DNA from: JAAAPF01 sp964481035
GTDB lineage: Bacteria > Pseudomonadota > Alphaproteobacteria > Geminicoccales > Geminicoccaceae
Assembly: GCA_964481035.1 (NCBI GenBank)
Contig: CAYZSE010000003.1
Location: 1-56,838 of the forward strand
Direction: 5' to 3'
Length of the DNA stretch: 56,838 bases
How positions within the stretch are numbered: position 1 is the stretch's first letter; each line of letters opens with the position of its first letter. Both the position numbers and the translations under genes were made by a program. Shown piece after piece: positions 37,633 through 47,114 of this stretch. Under the pieces are notes generated by a model that searched no databases, had not been told where the DNA came from, and was given only the letters and a program-made list of their open reading frames with translations.

Positions 37633-38982
37633 TCAGGCGGCGTTGCGCAGCCCGTCCCGCCACGCGCCGAGATCGGCCAGCGCCCGCCGCGCCAGCCACG
37701 GCTTGCGCTCCGCCTTCTTGATCCGTCGCTCCGGCGGCGGAAACAGGCCGAAATTGATGTTCATCGGCTGGAAGGTGTCGCCGTCCGCGCCGCCGGTGAG
37801 ATGGGCGAGCAGCGCGCCGTGCGCCGTCGTCGGCGGAGGTGGCGGCAGTCGCGCGCCCACGAGCTCGGCAGCGGCGAAGCGGGCGGCGAGCCCGCCGATC
37901 GCGGCGCTTTCGACATAGCCCTCGCAGCCGGTGATCTGGCCGGCGAAGCGGATGTGCGGGCGGGCCTTCAAGCGCAGCTCACCGTCGAGCAGGCGGGGAC
38001 TGTTGATGAAGGTGTTGCGATGCAGCCCGCCGAGCCGCGCGAACTCGGCCTGCTCGAGGCCCGGGATCATGCGCAGGATCGGCTTCTGGGCGCCCCAGGC
38101 GAGCTTCGTCTGGAAGCCCACCATGTTGTAGAGCGTGCCGAGGGCGTTGTCCTGGCGGAGCTGGACCACGGCGAACGGGCGTGTGCCCGTGCGCGGGTCG
38201 GTCAAGCCCACGGGCTTCATCGGGCCGTGGGCGAGCGTCAGCCGGCCACGCTCGGCCATGACCTCGATCGGCATGCAGCCCTCGAAATAGGGCGTGTCCT
38301 TCTCCCAGTCCTTGAACGCGTGCTTCTCGCCCGCCAGCAGCGCGTCGATGAATTCTTGGTACTGCGCCTCGCCCAGCGGGCAGTTGATGTAGTCCTTGCC
38401 GTCGCCGCCCGGCCCCGGCTTGTCGTAGCGCGATTGGTACCAGGCGACGTCGAGGTCGATGCTGTCCTTGTGGACGATCGGCGCGATCGCATCGAAGAAG
38501 GCGAGCTGGTCCTCGCCGGTGACGTCGATGATCGACTGCGCGAGGGCTGGCGCGGTCAAGGGGCCCGTGGCGACGATGTGCAGGCCCGCCTCGGCGGCCG
38601 GCAGCGCCGCCAGCTCGCCGCGGACGACCTCGATCAGCGGCTCGGCCGTCAGCGCCGCCTCGACGGCGGCGGAAAAGCCCGCGCGGTCGACCGCGAGCGC
38701 GCCGCCGGCCGGGACCTGGTGGCGCTCGGCCATCGCCATCACCAAGGAGCCGAGCCGCCGCATCTCCTCGTGCAGGAGGCCGACGGCGTTGTGCATCGCA
38801 TCGTCGGAGCGAAAGGAGTTCGAGCAGACGAGCTCCGCCAGCCCGGCCGTCTTGTGCGCCGCCGTCATCCGCTCGGGCCGCATCTCGACCAGCCTGACCG
38901 GCACGCCCAGCCTTGCCAGCTGGAACGCCGCCTCGCTGCCGGCGAGACCGCCGCCGACCACCGTCACCCGCTCTGTCCGCAC
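37633..38982 (-). CDS. trmFO: Methylenetetrahydrofolate-tRNA-(uracil-5-)-methyltransferase TrmFO
   Basis: 449 residues. FAD-binding VTVVGGGLAGSEAAFQLARL; signature CSNSFRSDDAMHNAVGLLHE; FEGCMPIEVMAERG; HRNTFINSPRLL; and FAGQITGCEGYVESAAIGGL. It methylates U54 of tRNA using folate and FADH2. Normal length. It converges on the AGCS gene with 36 bp between. Confidence 0.97.
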   Translation of the reverse strand: MRTERVTVVGGGLAGSEAAFQLARLGVPVRLVEMRPERMTAAHKTAGLAELVCSNSFRSDDAMHNAVGLLHEEMRRLGSLVMAMAERHQVPAGGALAVDRAGFSAAVEAALTAEPLIEVVRGELAALPAAEAGLHIVATGPLTAPALAQSIIDVTGEDQLAFFDAIAPIVHKDSIDLDVAWYQSRYDKPGPGGDGKDYINCPLGEAQYQEFIDALLAGEKHAFKDWEKDTPYFEGCMPIEVMAERGRLTLAHGPMKPVGLTDPRTGTRPFAVVQLRQDNALGTLYNMVGFQTKLAWGAQKPILRMIPGLEQAEFARLGGLHRNTFINSPRLLDGELRLKARPHIRFAGQITGCEGYVESAAIGGLAARFAAAELVGARLPPPPPTTAHGALLAHLTGGADGDTFQPMNINFGLFPPPERRIKKAERKPWLARRALADLGAWRDGLRNAA

Positions 38983-39068
38983 GCACGGCTCCCTTGTCGT
39001 CTTGTCGGTGGAGATCTGATCGCTTCGGACCTAAGCCTCCGCATGGTCGCCAGTGCAGGGATGTCGCC

Positions 39069-39491
39069 ATGACCCCCGACGACCTCATCGCCGGGTTGGG
39101 GCTCGAACCGCATCCCGAAGGCGGTCATTATGTCGAGACCTACCGCGCCGAAGCAAGTGCCGGCGCGCGTTCGCCGGTGACAGCGATCTACTACCTGCTG
39201 CGGGCCGGTGAGCGGTCGCGCTGGCACCGCATCGACGCGACCGAGCTCTGGCACTGGCAGGCGGGCCGAGCGCTCGCCCTCGATGTCGTCGCCGACGGCC
39301 GCGCGCGGCGGCACCGCCTCGGCCCCGATCTGCTCGGCGGCGATGTCGGCCACGCGGTGGTGCCGCCTTACGCCTGGCAGTCGGCGGCGCCGCTCGACGG
39401 CTGGACGCTGGTGAGCTGCACGGTCGCGCCTGGCTTCGAGTTCGCCGGCTTCGAGCTGGCTCCCGACGGTTTCGATCCGAGGAGCGCGTGA
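39069..39491 (+). CDS. Cupin-fold DUF985 protein
   Basis: 140 residues. GLEPHPEGGHYVETYRA, SPVTAIYYLLRAGERSRWHR, ELWHWQAGRALAL and GFEFAGFELAPDGF are the DUF985 (cupin-like) signatures; His residues in EGGHY, WHR and LWHW could bind metal. Enzymatic role unknown. Its TGA overlaps the ATG of the following SDR gene. Confidence 0.9.
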   Translation: MTPDDLIAGLGLEPHPEGGHYVETYRAEASAGARSPVTAIYYLLRAGERSRWHRIDATELWHWQAGRALALDVVADGRARRHRLGPDLLGGDVGHAVVPPYAWQSAAPLDGWTLVSCTVAPGFEFAGFELAPDGFDPRSA

Positions 39492-40234
39492 TGGCTGCGG
39501 CGCGACCCTGGGCGCTCGTCACGGGCGGTGCCAAGCGCGTCGGGCGCGGGCTCGTCGAGGCGGTTGCCGACGCCGGCTATGCTGTCGCCGTGCACGTCCA
39601 CCGCTCGATCGACGAGGGCCGCGTCGTCGTCGCCGGGCTGGAATGCCGAGGTGTGCCCGGCTGCGTCGTCGCCGCCGACCTCGCGGACCAGGAGGCCTGC
39701 GCCACCTTGATCCGCGACCTCGCCGCGCGCGGTCGGGCGCCGTCGCTGCTCGTCAACAACGCGGCGATCTTCGAACCGGACCGGTTGGCGGACGTCACCG
39801 CAGCCGGCTTCGAGCGGCACATGGCCATCAACCTCGGAGCACCCCTGCTGTTGAGCCGCGCTTTCGCCGAGCATCTGCCCGAGGGCCATGCCGGCCACAT
39901 CGTCAACGTCGTCGACCAGCGGGTCGTCAATCCGACGACGACCTATCTCACCTACACGCTGGCCAAGAGCGCGCTGTGGTCCCTGACCCGGATCCTCGCC
40001 CTCGATCTCGCGCCGCGGATCCGCGTAAACGCCATCGCGCCGGGCATGGCGATGCCGGACGTCGGCATGGCTCCCGAGACGGCGCAGCGCATCGTCGAAC
40101 GCTTCCCCCTGGGCATCGGCGGCGGCGTCGACGACCTCGCCGCAACCCTGCGATTTCTCGTCGACACCCCGTCGATCACCGGCGAGATGATCTGCGTCGA
40201 CGGTGGCGCGCATTTGTCGCACCGCGCACCCTGA
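39491..40234 (+). CDS. SDR of the FolM/pteridine-reductase type
   Basis: 247 residues. The cofactor motif TGGAKRVGRGL is the TGxxxRxG variant of pteridine reductases (PTR1/FolM), with VHVHRS after strand 2 for NADPH. LLVNNAAIFEPD, YTLAKSALWSLTR (Tyr/Lys) and NAIAPGMAM follow. It may reduce dihydropterin or dihydrofolate; this is inference from motifs. GTG 39488 and ATG 39491 are adjacent; the ATG is chosen. Confidence 0.82.
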   Translation: MAAARPWALVTGGAKRVGRGLVEAVADAGYAVAVHVHRSIDEGRVVVAGLECRGVPGCVVAADLADQEACATLIRDLAARGRAPSLLVNNAAIFEPDRLADVTAAGFERHMAINLGAPLLLSRAFAEHLPEGHAGHIVNVVDQRVVNPTTTYLTYTLAKSALWSLTRILALDLAPRIRVNAIAPGMAMPDVGMAPETAQRIVERFPLGIGGGVDDLAATLRFLVDTPSITGEMICVDGGAHLSHRAP

Positions 40235-40249
40235 CCACGGTCGGCACGC

Positions 40250-41461
40250 TCACGACGTGCCGTCGTCGAAGCGCAGCGGCGCCGGCTCGACGACCACCGG
40301 CCCGCCGCTGGTAAGCTCCATGATCGCGAGGCCGTGCTCGGCGACACCCGTGGGCAGCAAGCGGATGATGCCCGCCTCGCCCTGATAACCGCGCGGCTCG
40401 GTGATGCGCGCCAGGGCGGTCGCGCGATCGTCGGCGGCATCGGCGGCGATCAGCAGCCCGTCGTAGCCGAGCACCGCGAGCGGGTGGGGATCGCGGCCGA
40501 AAGCTCGGCGAAACCGGTCACGAAAGTCCCGCAGGACCGCGTCGGGAACGCCTGCGTACCAGCCACCGCGCAGCGACGGCTCCTGAAGAACGGCGCGGTC
40601 GTCCTGCCACAGCATGGTGCCCAGCATCCGGACGTCCACCGGGTCGAGCCCGTTCTCGGTGAGCAGCCGCGCAATTGTGCGCAGGCGCCCACCGCCGTCG
40701 GCGATCAACAGCGCATCGAACGGGGCGACGTCCGTGGTCGTCCCGCGCAACGCCTGGATCGGGCCGGCGGCGGTGGTCCCGTCACCGCTGTAGAATTCGA
40801 CCCCGACCAATTCGCCGCCGGGGATGCGCCCGATCGCCGCGCGCAGGCCGTCCACCGCCTGGCGGCCGTAGGCGTCGTTCGGGGCGAGCGCGCCCACCCG
40901 GCTGAGGCCGCGGCCGGCGGCGTAGCCGACCACCCGCTCGACCTGCTGCGCCGGCCGGTAGCCGAGGACGAAGAGGCCGTTGCCGGCGATGTCCTGCTGG
41001 CTCGAGAAAGACAGCGTGAGCACGCCGCGCTCGCGGGCGATGGCCGCGACGCGCTCGGCGTGGCTGCCGACCAGAGGCCCGAGGAGCACGTCGGCGTCGC
41101 CGGTATCCAACAGTTCGCGGGCCGCCAGCACCGCCCCTTGCGGGGTGCTCGCGGTGTCGCGGGTGAGGAGCTCGAGCCTCGCGCCGCCGCGCTCGAGGAC
41201 CGCCATCTCCGCGGCTCGGGCGAGGTCTTGGCCGACGGCGGCGATGTCGCCGGTGAGTGGCACGAGCAGGCCGACGCGGCGCACGGCGGCCGACGGTGTC
41301 GCCGTCTCGCCGCGCGGGGCGGCAACGGTCGACGGCGGTGCGCCGGGGCTGGTAGACTGCTGACACGCCATGACGCCGATGGTCAGCAGCGCCACGGCGG
41401 CGGCGCGCAACCCCGAGCGGAAAGGTGCTCCCGGCACCGCGAACCTGAACACGTGAACCAT
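40250..41461 (-). CDS. LpoA/YraM-like penicillin-binding-protein activator lipoprotein
   Basis: 403 residues. A lipoprotein signal ends at VMAC (lipobox), followed by a Ser/Pro/Ala linker and a periplasmic-binding fold (about 60-400): VRRVGLLVPLTGDIAAVGQD, DADVLLGPLVGSHAERVAAI and AVLGYDGLLIAADAADD. The binding fold plus location divergent from rsmI-yraN matches the penicillin-binding protein activator family. It would sit in the periplasm or on the outer membrane and assist peptidoglycan synthesis. The divergent starts are at most 42 bp apart. Confidence 0.82.
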   Translation of the reverse strand: MVHVFRFAVPGAPFRSGLRAAAVALLTIGVMACQQSTSPGAPPSTVAAPRGETATPSAAVRRVGLLVPLTGDIAAVGQDLARAAEMAVLERGGARLELLTRDTASTPQGAVLAARELLDTGDADVLLGPLVGSHAERVAAIARERGVLTLSFSSQQDIAGNGLFVLGYRPAQQVERVVGYAAGRGLSRVGALAPNDAYGRQAVDGLRAAIGRIPGGELVGVEFYSGDGTTAAGPIQALRGTTTDVAPFDALLIADGGGRLRTIARLLTENGLDPVDVRMLGTMLWQDDRAVLQEPSLRGGWYAGVPDAVLRDFRDRFRRAFGRDPHPLAVLGYDGLLIAADAADDRATALARITEPRGYQGEAGIIRLLPTGVAEHGLAIMELTSGGPVVVEPAPLRFDDGTS

Positions 41462-41503
41462 CCCCGTCGGCAAGAACGCCCGCCAGCGACCGCGGCGGGG
41501 GAC

Positions 41504-42346
41504 ATGCACCCGACGCTGTCGCCCGGGCTTTACCTCGTGGCCACCCCGATCGGCAACCTCCGTGACCTCACCGGGCGCGCCCGCGACGTGCTGGCGAACG
41601 CCGATCGCGTCGTCTGCGAGGATACCCGCGTCACGGGCAAGCTCCTGCACCAGCTCGCCCTTAAGAAGCCGCTCGTCGCCTACCACGAGCACAACGCCGA
41701 GCGGGTCCGTCCCGTGATCCTGGCGGCGCTCGGCGCCGGCGAGCGGCTCGCGCTCGTCAGCGACGCCGGCACCCCGCTCGTCTCGGATCCCGGCTACAAG
41801 CTCGTTCGCGCCGCCCACGCGGCCGGCCATGCCGTGGTTCCCGTGCCGGGAGCGTCGGCGGTGCTGGCCGCCCTCACCGCGTCGGGCCTGCCCACCGACC
41901 GCTTCTTCTTTCAAGGCTTCCTGCCGGCAAAGGCGGCGGCCAAGGGCAAGGCCATCGACGAGCTCGCGCGCATCCCGGCGACGCTCGTTCTGTTCGAGAG
42001 CGCGGTGCGCGTTGCCGACACCCTCGATCTGATGGCCGAGCGCTTGGGGCCCCGCGAGGCGACGCTGGCGCGCGAGCTGACCAAGCGGTTCGAGGCGTTT
42101 CGCCGAGGCACGCTCGGCGCCCTCGCGCGGGGCTGCCGCGTGGACCCACCACGGGGCGAGATCGTGCTGGTGGTCGCCGGCGCCGCGGCGGGCGACACGG
42201 CCTGGACCGACGCCGAGGTGACCGCCGCCCTGGAGTGCGCCCTGGCGGACGGCTCGCCCAGCGTCGCCGCGCGCCAGGTCGCCGCGGCCAGCGGCCGGCC
42301 GCGCCGCGAACTCTATGCCCGCGCCGTGGAGCTCAAGGGCCGGTGA
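41504..42346 (+). CDS. rsmI: 16S rRNA (cytidine1402-2'-O)-methyltransferase RsmI
   Basis: 280 residues. LYLVATPIGNLRDLTGRA, VVCEDTRVTGKLL, YHEHNAERV, ALVSDAGTPLVSDPGYKLV, PVPGASAVLAALTASGLPTD and FFFQGFLP define the tetrapyrrole-methylase-type fold. ATG 41504 is chosen; GTG 41453 is in frame and would overlap the start of the divergent lipoprotein gene. Its stop overlaps yraN (GTGA). Confidence 0.95.
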   Translation: MHPTLSPGLYLVATPIGNLRDLTGRARDVLANADRVVCEDTRVTGKLLHQLALKKPLVAYHEHNAERVRPVILAALGAGERLALVSDAGTPLVSDPGYKLVRAAHAAGHAVVPVPGASAVLAALTASGLPTDRFFFQGFLPAKAAAKGKAIDELARIPATLVLFESAVRVADTLDLMAERLGPREATLARELTKRFEAFRRGTLGALARGCRVDPPRGEIVLVVAGAAAGDTAWTDAEVTAALECALADGSPSVAARQVAAASGRPRRELYARAVELKGR

Positions 42347-42720
42347 GCCGCGCCCTGCGGGAACAAGCCGGGCGCCGGGCCGAGGCGGTGGCCGCCTGGT
42401 GGCTGCGGCTCAAAGGCTTCACCGTGCTGGCTCGTCGACACCGCGCGCCGGGCGGCGAGATCGACCTCGTCGTCCGGCGCGGCCGGCTCCTCGTCTTCGT
42501 CGAGGTCAAGCAACGCGCGGATCTCGACCTCGCGGCGGCCGCCGTGACGCCGCACCAGCAACGGCGCATCGCCCAGGCGGCCGAGCACTATCGTGCGGTG
42601 GCACCGAAGGAGTTGCGGGCGCTCGACGTGCGCTTCGACGTCGTCCTCGTGGCCCCGGGCCGGCCGCCGCGGCACGTCGCGGACGCGTTTCGGCCGGCGG
42701 CGGGCGATCTCAGGGGCTGA
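42343..42720 (+). CDS. yraN: YraN/UPF0102 endonuclease-like protein
   Basis: 125 residues from GTG 42343. GRRAEAVAAWWLRLKGFTVL, RHRAPGGEIDLVVRRGRLLV and FVEVKQR give the restriction-endonuclease-like core (E-I-D and E-V-K). Function not established. It follows rsmI as in many Proteobacteria and overlaps the convergent AsmA gene by 11 bp. Confidence 0.92.
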   Translation: MSRALREQAGRRAEAVAAWWLRLKGFTVLARRHRAPGGEIDLVVRRGRLLVFVEVKQRADLDLAAAAVTPHQQRRIAQAAEHYRAVAPKELRALDVRFDVVLVAPGRPPRHVADAFRPAAGDLRG

Positions 42721-44680
42721 TGCCGAAGCCGCGCAGCACGTCTCCCAGCCCCTCCTCGATGATCGCCTTCGCCGCCCCCTCGAGGTCGCCTTGCGCGGCC
42801 TTCTCCTGGGCCCGCTCGAGCGCCTCGGTCACGGCGTCGAGCGATGGGTCGATCGAGGCGTCCGGCGCCGGACGCACCTGCAGGTCCGAGAAGGGACCGC
42901 TGATGACGACCGGGATCAGCAACCGCGCGATGTCCGGGACGTTGGCGAGCGGCCCCCTCGCCGAAGGAGTCAGCGTGTAGCCCGGCACGCGCCGGTCGGC
43001 CAGGTCGACCGCGCCGGCACCCGAGAGCGCGAGTGCAGAGGCGCGTGCCGCGAGATCGTCGTTGCGCAGAACACCCTCGTCGATGCGGAAGCTCGCCTCG
43101 AGATCGGCGAGGGCGATCGGTTCCCCGGGCTCGCCCCCGAGCGCTAGAAGGGTGCGCAGGGCCTCGAGTGCCGGCTCGTCGGCAAGGCCGCGCAGCACCG
43201 CCTTCTCGACGGTGAAGTTACCCCCGCCGGCGAGCGAGGCCATGAGCGTCGCCGCGTCGGTTCCCGTCGCCCGCACCTCGAGGTCGAGGTCGCCGGTGCC
43301 GTCGAGAAAGTCGCCATCGGTCAGCATCTTCGCGATCGGCTCCGTCCGCACGCTGCGCAGGGTCAGGCTCGAGGCGATACCGACGCCGGGCGACTTCGGG
43401 GTGAGCCGGACCTCGCCCGTCGCCGAGCCGTCGTAGAGCTCGAGGCTCGCGACCTCCACCCGCAGATCGCCGCCTTCGCCGCGCAGCGCGAGATCGCCGG
43501 CGCCGAGGGTCAGGGGCGGCGCGACGAGGCCTTCGAACGTGACGTCGAGGTCGACATCGAGCGGAAGGGGCGCCATGTCGAGGGGCGCTCGGGAGGTGTC
43601 CCGGCCCGTCCCGGCGGGTGCTTTCGCAGCGTCGGCGCCCGACGCGTCGAGGGCGGCGACCGGGCCGAGCTCGAGCGTGCCGGCGGCGAGCTCGCCGGCG
43701 AGCCGCGGCCGCCCGCTCGCGAGCTCGAGGGCGAGCCGGCCCGTCGCCTCGGTCCCGGCAATCTCGACGCGCAGGCTGTCCATCGCCACGTTGTCGACAT
43801 TCCCGGCGATGGCGGTCTCCAGCCGCAGGTGCTGCACCGGAACCGTGACCGACTGCCCGGCGAGCCAGCTCAACGTCGAGGGAGCTTTCTGGAGGTCGAC
43901 GGTCAGCGTGCCGTCGAGCCCCGGTTGCGGCGCGAGGCGCGCAGTTCCGGCATAGCCGGCCTCGCTCCCCTGGCTCGCGAGATCGAGATCGGCATCGAAC
44001 GGCTGGCCGGCCATCAGCTTCGCCATCGTCGCGAGGCGGCCCGAGACGCTCAACGGTCGGTTGTCGAGCCGGCCGTCGAGATCGACCGTGAGCGGCGCAT
44101 CGAGCGCCGGCATGGCGACGTCGCCGTCGATGTCGGTGAAGGCGCGCGAGATGCCCGTTTGCGCGTCGGCGAACCGGACCTCACCGTCGACGAGGCGGAC
44201 GTCGGCAAGCGTCACCGCGACATCAGGCGTCCGATCCGTTGCTCCGGCGTCGTCTCCGCGCTCGAAAGCCGGCGGCGCCCCGGGCTCTGCCGACGCCTCG
44301 AGGCGCCAATTCGGCTCGCCGGCCGCGTCGATCTCGAGATTGAGCGCGAGGCCCGTGATCAGCAGTCTTCGGACGTCGACACGGCCTTGGAGAAGCGCCA
44401 AGGGCGCCAGTTGCGCGCGGATGCGCTCGGCCTCGAGCAGGTGCGGCGCCGTCCCTGCCGGCTCGTCGGCGACGGTGACGTCTCGCAGTACCGCTTCGAT
44501 CTTCGGGATCATTCGCAGCTCGACCGGGCCGCCGATCTCGACCGGCCGCCCGGCGGCCGCTTCGAGACGCTCTTCGAGCGTTGCCTGGAGCCACGGCTGC
44601 GGCACGACCCACGGCAGGGCCAGCGCCGCCACGGCGACGACGACGAGCAGGGTGACCAGCGAAACGAGGACGACACGCAT
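42710..44680 (-). CDS. AsmA-family protein
   Basis: 656 residues. One N-terminal membrane helix (about 3-25) is followed by the AsmA start LEAAAGRPVEIGGPVELRMI and a long beta-rich region. The C-terminal AsmA_2 part has LRSVRTEPIAKMLTDGDFLD, GTGDLDLEVRATGTD and GGGNFTVEKAVLRGL. Members are inner-membrane-anchored periplasmic bridge-like proteins involved in lipid transport or outer-membrane assembly. GGAG lies before the ATG. Confidence 0.9.
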   Translation of the reverse strand: MRVVLVSLVTLLVVVAVAALALPWVVPQPWLQATLEERLEAAAGRPVEIGGPVELRMIPKIEAVLRDVTVADEPAGTAPHLLEAERIRAQLAPLALLQGRVDVRRLLITGLALNLEIDAAGEPNWRLEASAEPGAPPAFERGDDAGATDRTPDVAVTLADVRLVDGEVRFADAQTGISRAFTDIDGDVAMPALDAPLTVDLDGRLDNRPLSVSGRLATMAKLMAGQPFDADLDLASQGSEAGYAGTARLAPQPGLDGTLTVDLQKAPSTLSWLAGQSVTVPVQHLRLETAIAGNVDNVAMDSLRVEIAGTEATGRLALELASGRPRLAGELAAGTLELGPVAALDASGADAAKAPAGTGRDTSRAPLDMAPLPLDVDLDVTFEGLVAPPLTLGAGDLALRGEGGDLRVEVASLELYDGSATGEVRLTPKSPGVGIASSLTLRSVRTEPIAKMLTDGDFLDGTGDLDLEVRATGTDAATLMASLAGGGNFTVEKAVLRGLADEPALEALRTLLALGGEPGEPIALADLEASFRIDEGVLRNDDLAARASALALSGAGAVDLADRRVPGYTLTPSARGPLANVPDIARLLIPVVISGPFSDLQVRPAPDASIDPSLDAVTEALERAQEKAAQGDLEGAAKAIIEEGLGDVLRGFGISP

Positions 44681-44704
44681 CGCGTTCTCCGGGATCGGGC
44701 TCTC

Positions 44705-45763
44705 TCACCGCGTGGCGGCGACGTGGCCCAGGACCTTTCGCGTCAACGTCGGCAAGGCGAGCGTCGACAACGCCTCGCGCGTGCACCAGAAACCGCGCTC
44801 GCCCGCAACGGTTGCCATGCCTTCGAGACGCGCCGTGCGAACCTCGATCGCCAGCTCGCGATGGGTGAAGACGTGGCGCACCGCGCCGCCGAGCGGCCGC
44901 CAATCGGCCGCGGCCGGCGCCGCCGCACCGACCTCCGCGGACGTCGGGGGGCGCTCGATCCAGGCCGTCGACGGCAGCTCGACGAGGCCGGCGAGCAGCC
45001 CCGTGTCGGGCCGCCGCCGAAAGAGGACGGCGCCGTCGGCGCGCTCGAGGTGAAAGGCGACGGCGAACAGGCGAGTGCGCCGCCGCTTGGCCTCCTTGCG
45101 CGGGAGCTCCGCCGCAAGCCCCAGGGCGTGCGCCCGACAGGATGCGCGGAGCGGACAGACGAGGCAGGTGGGCGCGCGCGGCCGGCAGACCAGCGCGCCG
45201 AGCTCCATGAGCGCCTGAACGGTGTCGCCCGCCCGGGTGGTCGGGGCGAGATCGCCGGCCAGCCGCAGCAGCTCGCCGCGCGCCGCCGGCAACGGCGTCG
45301 CGACCGCGAACAGCCGGGCGAGCACGCGTTCGACGTTGCCGTCGAGCGCGAGCACCGCGCGATCATGCGCGATCGCGGCGACGGCGGCGGCCGTGTAGGG
45401 GCCGATCCCCGGCAGGGCGGCGAGGGCTTCGGGGTCCGCCGGGAGCTGCCCGCCGTGCTGCGCGACCACCACGCGGGCGGTCGCGTGCAACGACCGCGCC
45501 CGGCGGTAGTAGCCGAGCCCCTGCCACTCGTGGAGCACGTCGTCGAGCGGCGCCCGCGCGAGCGCGTCGAGGGTGGGAAAGCGCCGGATGAATGCGCGAA
45601 AGCGCGGTTGCACGGTCGCTACCGTCGTCTGCTGGAGCATCAGCTCGCTGACCAGGACGTGGTAGGCGCACGCCCGTTGCCCCAGGGGTGCGCGCCAGGG
45701 CAGTTCGCGGCGATGGCGGTCGTACCACGCGAGCAACGGCGCGAAGAGTTCGTCGGGCTTCAT
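44705..45763 (-). CDS. mutY: A/G-specific adenine DNA glycosylase
   Basis: 352 residues from ATG 45763. Helix-hairpin-helix LPGIGPYTAAAVAAI with catalytic Asp in LALDGNVERVL; catalytic Glu in SELMLQQTTVATVQPRF. The iron-sulfur cluster loop CRPRAPTCLVCPLRASC has the C-x6-C-x2-C-x5-C spacing. A C-terminal NUDIX-like 8-oxoG recognition domain follows. It removes A opposite 8-oxoguanine. Confidence 0.96.
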   Translation of the reverse strand: MKPDELFAPLLAWYDRHRRELPWRAPLGQRACAYHVLVSELMLQQTTVATVQPRFRAFIRRFPTLDALARAPLDDVLHEWQGLGYYRRARSLHATARVVVAQHGGQLPADPEALAALPGIGPYTAAAVAAIAHDRAVLALDGNVERVLARLFAVATPLPAARGELLRLAGDLAPTTRAGDTVQALMELGALVCRPRAPTCLVCPLRASCRAHALGLAAELPRKEAKRRRTRLFAVAFHLERADGAVLFRRRPDTGLLAGLVELPSTAWIERPPTSAEVGAAAPAAADWRPLGGAVRHVFTHRELAIEVRTARLEGMATVAGERGFWCTREALSTLALPTLTRKVLGHVAATR

Positions 45764-45776
45764 CGCGGGCGACCTT

Positions 45777-45808
45777 CGTGCGACAAGGGAGGTCCGTGCG
45801 ACAAGGGA
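45777..45808. repeat. 14-bp direct repeat in the mutY / DUF721 divergent promoter region
   Basis: CGTGCGACAAGGGA occurs at 45777-45790 and again at 45795-45808 (period 18). The whole divergent spacer is only 72 bp, so the repeat occupies nearly half of it. It may be an operator, or an old slippage duplication. Confidence 0.8.
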
Positions 45809-45835
45809 CGGCGCAGAGTGGGACGTGAGGACGGC

Positions 45836-46354
45836 ATGGCGACCCAGCCTAAGAGGCGCCGGGAGAACGACAAGCCGGCGCCGCGCCGGGCGCGGCCGAC
45901 GCTCGCCGCGGCGCTGCTCGGCCGGCTCGTCGACGGTGCCACCCGACGTCAGGGCTTCGCCGACAGCCGGCTGGTGACGGATTGGCGGGCCGTGGTCGGG
46001 GCCGAGCTCGCGGCCGACACCCTGCCCTTGAAGCTGGACCGCCGGACGCGGCTCTTGTCTCTTAAGGTGCGGCCGGCGACGGCCCTGCTGGTCCAGCACG
46101 AGGAACCCCGGATTCTGGAGCGGATCAACGCCTTCTTCGGCAGCGAGGTCGCGCTGCGCCTGCGGCTGGTCCAGGGCACGCTGCCGCGGCGGTCGACGAG
46201 CGCGCCGCCGGCGCCGCTGCCTGCGGCCGAGCTCGCCGCGATCGACGCGGCGGTGGCACCGGTCGCCGCCCCTGAGCTCCGTGCAGCACTGCGCGACCTG
46301 GGCGTCGCCGTCCGCCAGCGCCGTCGTGCGCCCGCGACGGACGGCACCACTTGA
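45836..46354 (+). CDS. DUF721 (DciA-like) protein
   Basis: 172 residues. After a basic N-terminus comes RPTLAAALLGRLVDGATRRQ, DWRAVVGAELAADTLPLKL, LLSLKVRPATALLVQHEEPR and ILERINAFFGSEVALRLRLV, the DUF721 core. DciA proteins interact with the replicative helicase. A C-terminal Ala-rich tail is added. GAGG lies 6 nt before the ATG. Confidence 0.88.
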   Translation: MATQPKRRRENDKPAPRRARPTLAAALLGRLVDGATRRQGFADSRLVTDWRAVVGAELAADTLPLKLDRRTRLLSLKVRPATALLVQHEEPRILERINAFFGSEVALRLRLVQGTLPRRSTSAPPAPLPAAELAAIDAAVAPVAAPELRAALRDLGVAVRQRRRAPATDGTT

Positions 46355-46403
46355 GTACGGTCGCGGGCGCCTCTAAACCCGCGGGACCATCAAGGAGAAC
46401 GAC

Positions 46404-47105
46404 GTGCGCGAACGCTCCCAGCACCTGCTCGCCACCACGCTCGCCGCGGCGCTGATCGCATCGGCGGCGCCGGCAGAGGCTGCGCCCGAGGTCAAGGTGC
46501 TGGGCGATCCGGCCGCGCCCGTGGAGATCCGCGAATACTCGTCGCTGTCCTGTCCGGCTTGCGGCGCTTGGCACACCGAGATCCTGCCGTTCGTCAAGGA
46601 GACCTACATCGACACCGGCAAGGCACGCCTCGTCTACCGCGATGTGATCGGCGACGCGCCGACGCTGATGGCCGCGACGCTGGCGCATTGCAGCGGCGAC
46701 AGGTTCTTCGACTTCCTCGAGGTCCTCTACGAGAACCAGAGCAGCTGGGCGACGGCCCCCTCGCCGGCGGCGGCGCGCGCGCAGCTCGAGGCGACGGGGC
46801 TGCCCGAGCGTTTCGCCGCCGCCGGCGGGTCCGCCGACGAGGTCGAGTTTCTCTACGAGATCGCCGGGCCGCTCAACCGCCTCATCGGCATCGGCCGGCT
46901 CGGCGGCATGAGCCAGGACGAGATCCTCGCCTGCTTCACCGACTTCGAGCTGCAGAGCTGGGTCGCCGAGGACGCGCGACCGGAGTTCGAGACCTACGGC
47001 GTGACGGGGACGCCGACCATCGTCGTCGACGGCGAGACGGTCGGCCGCGGCGTGCCGACCCGCGAGGAGATCGCCGAAACGATCGACGCGGCCCTCGCCG
47101 ACTAG
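46404..47105 (+). CDS. DsbA-family thiol:disulfide oxidoreductase
   Basis: 233 residues from GTG 46404 with AAGGAG 6 nt upstream. Signal peptide ends near APAEAA. The mature protein has a thioredoxin core with active site SLSCPACGAWH (CPAC), an inserted helical domain and the cis-Pro motif GVTGTPTIVVDG. Periplasmic disulfide exchange is likely. It lies 9 bp upstream of smc, an order common in this group of alphaproteobacteria. Confidence 0.93.
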   Translation: MRERSQHLLATTLAAALIASAAPAEAAPEVKVLGDPAAPVEIREYSSLSCPACGAWHTEILPFVKETYIDTGKARLVYRDVIGDAPTLMAATLAHCSGDRFFDFLEVLYENQSSWATAPSPAAARAQLEATGLPERFAAAGGSADEVEFLYEIAGPLNRLIGIGRLGGMSQDEILACFTDFELQSWVAEDARPEFETYGVTGTPTIVVDGETVGRGVPTREEIAETIDAALAD

Positions 47106-47114
47106 CCATCCGCG

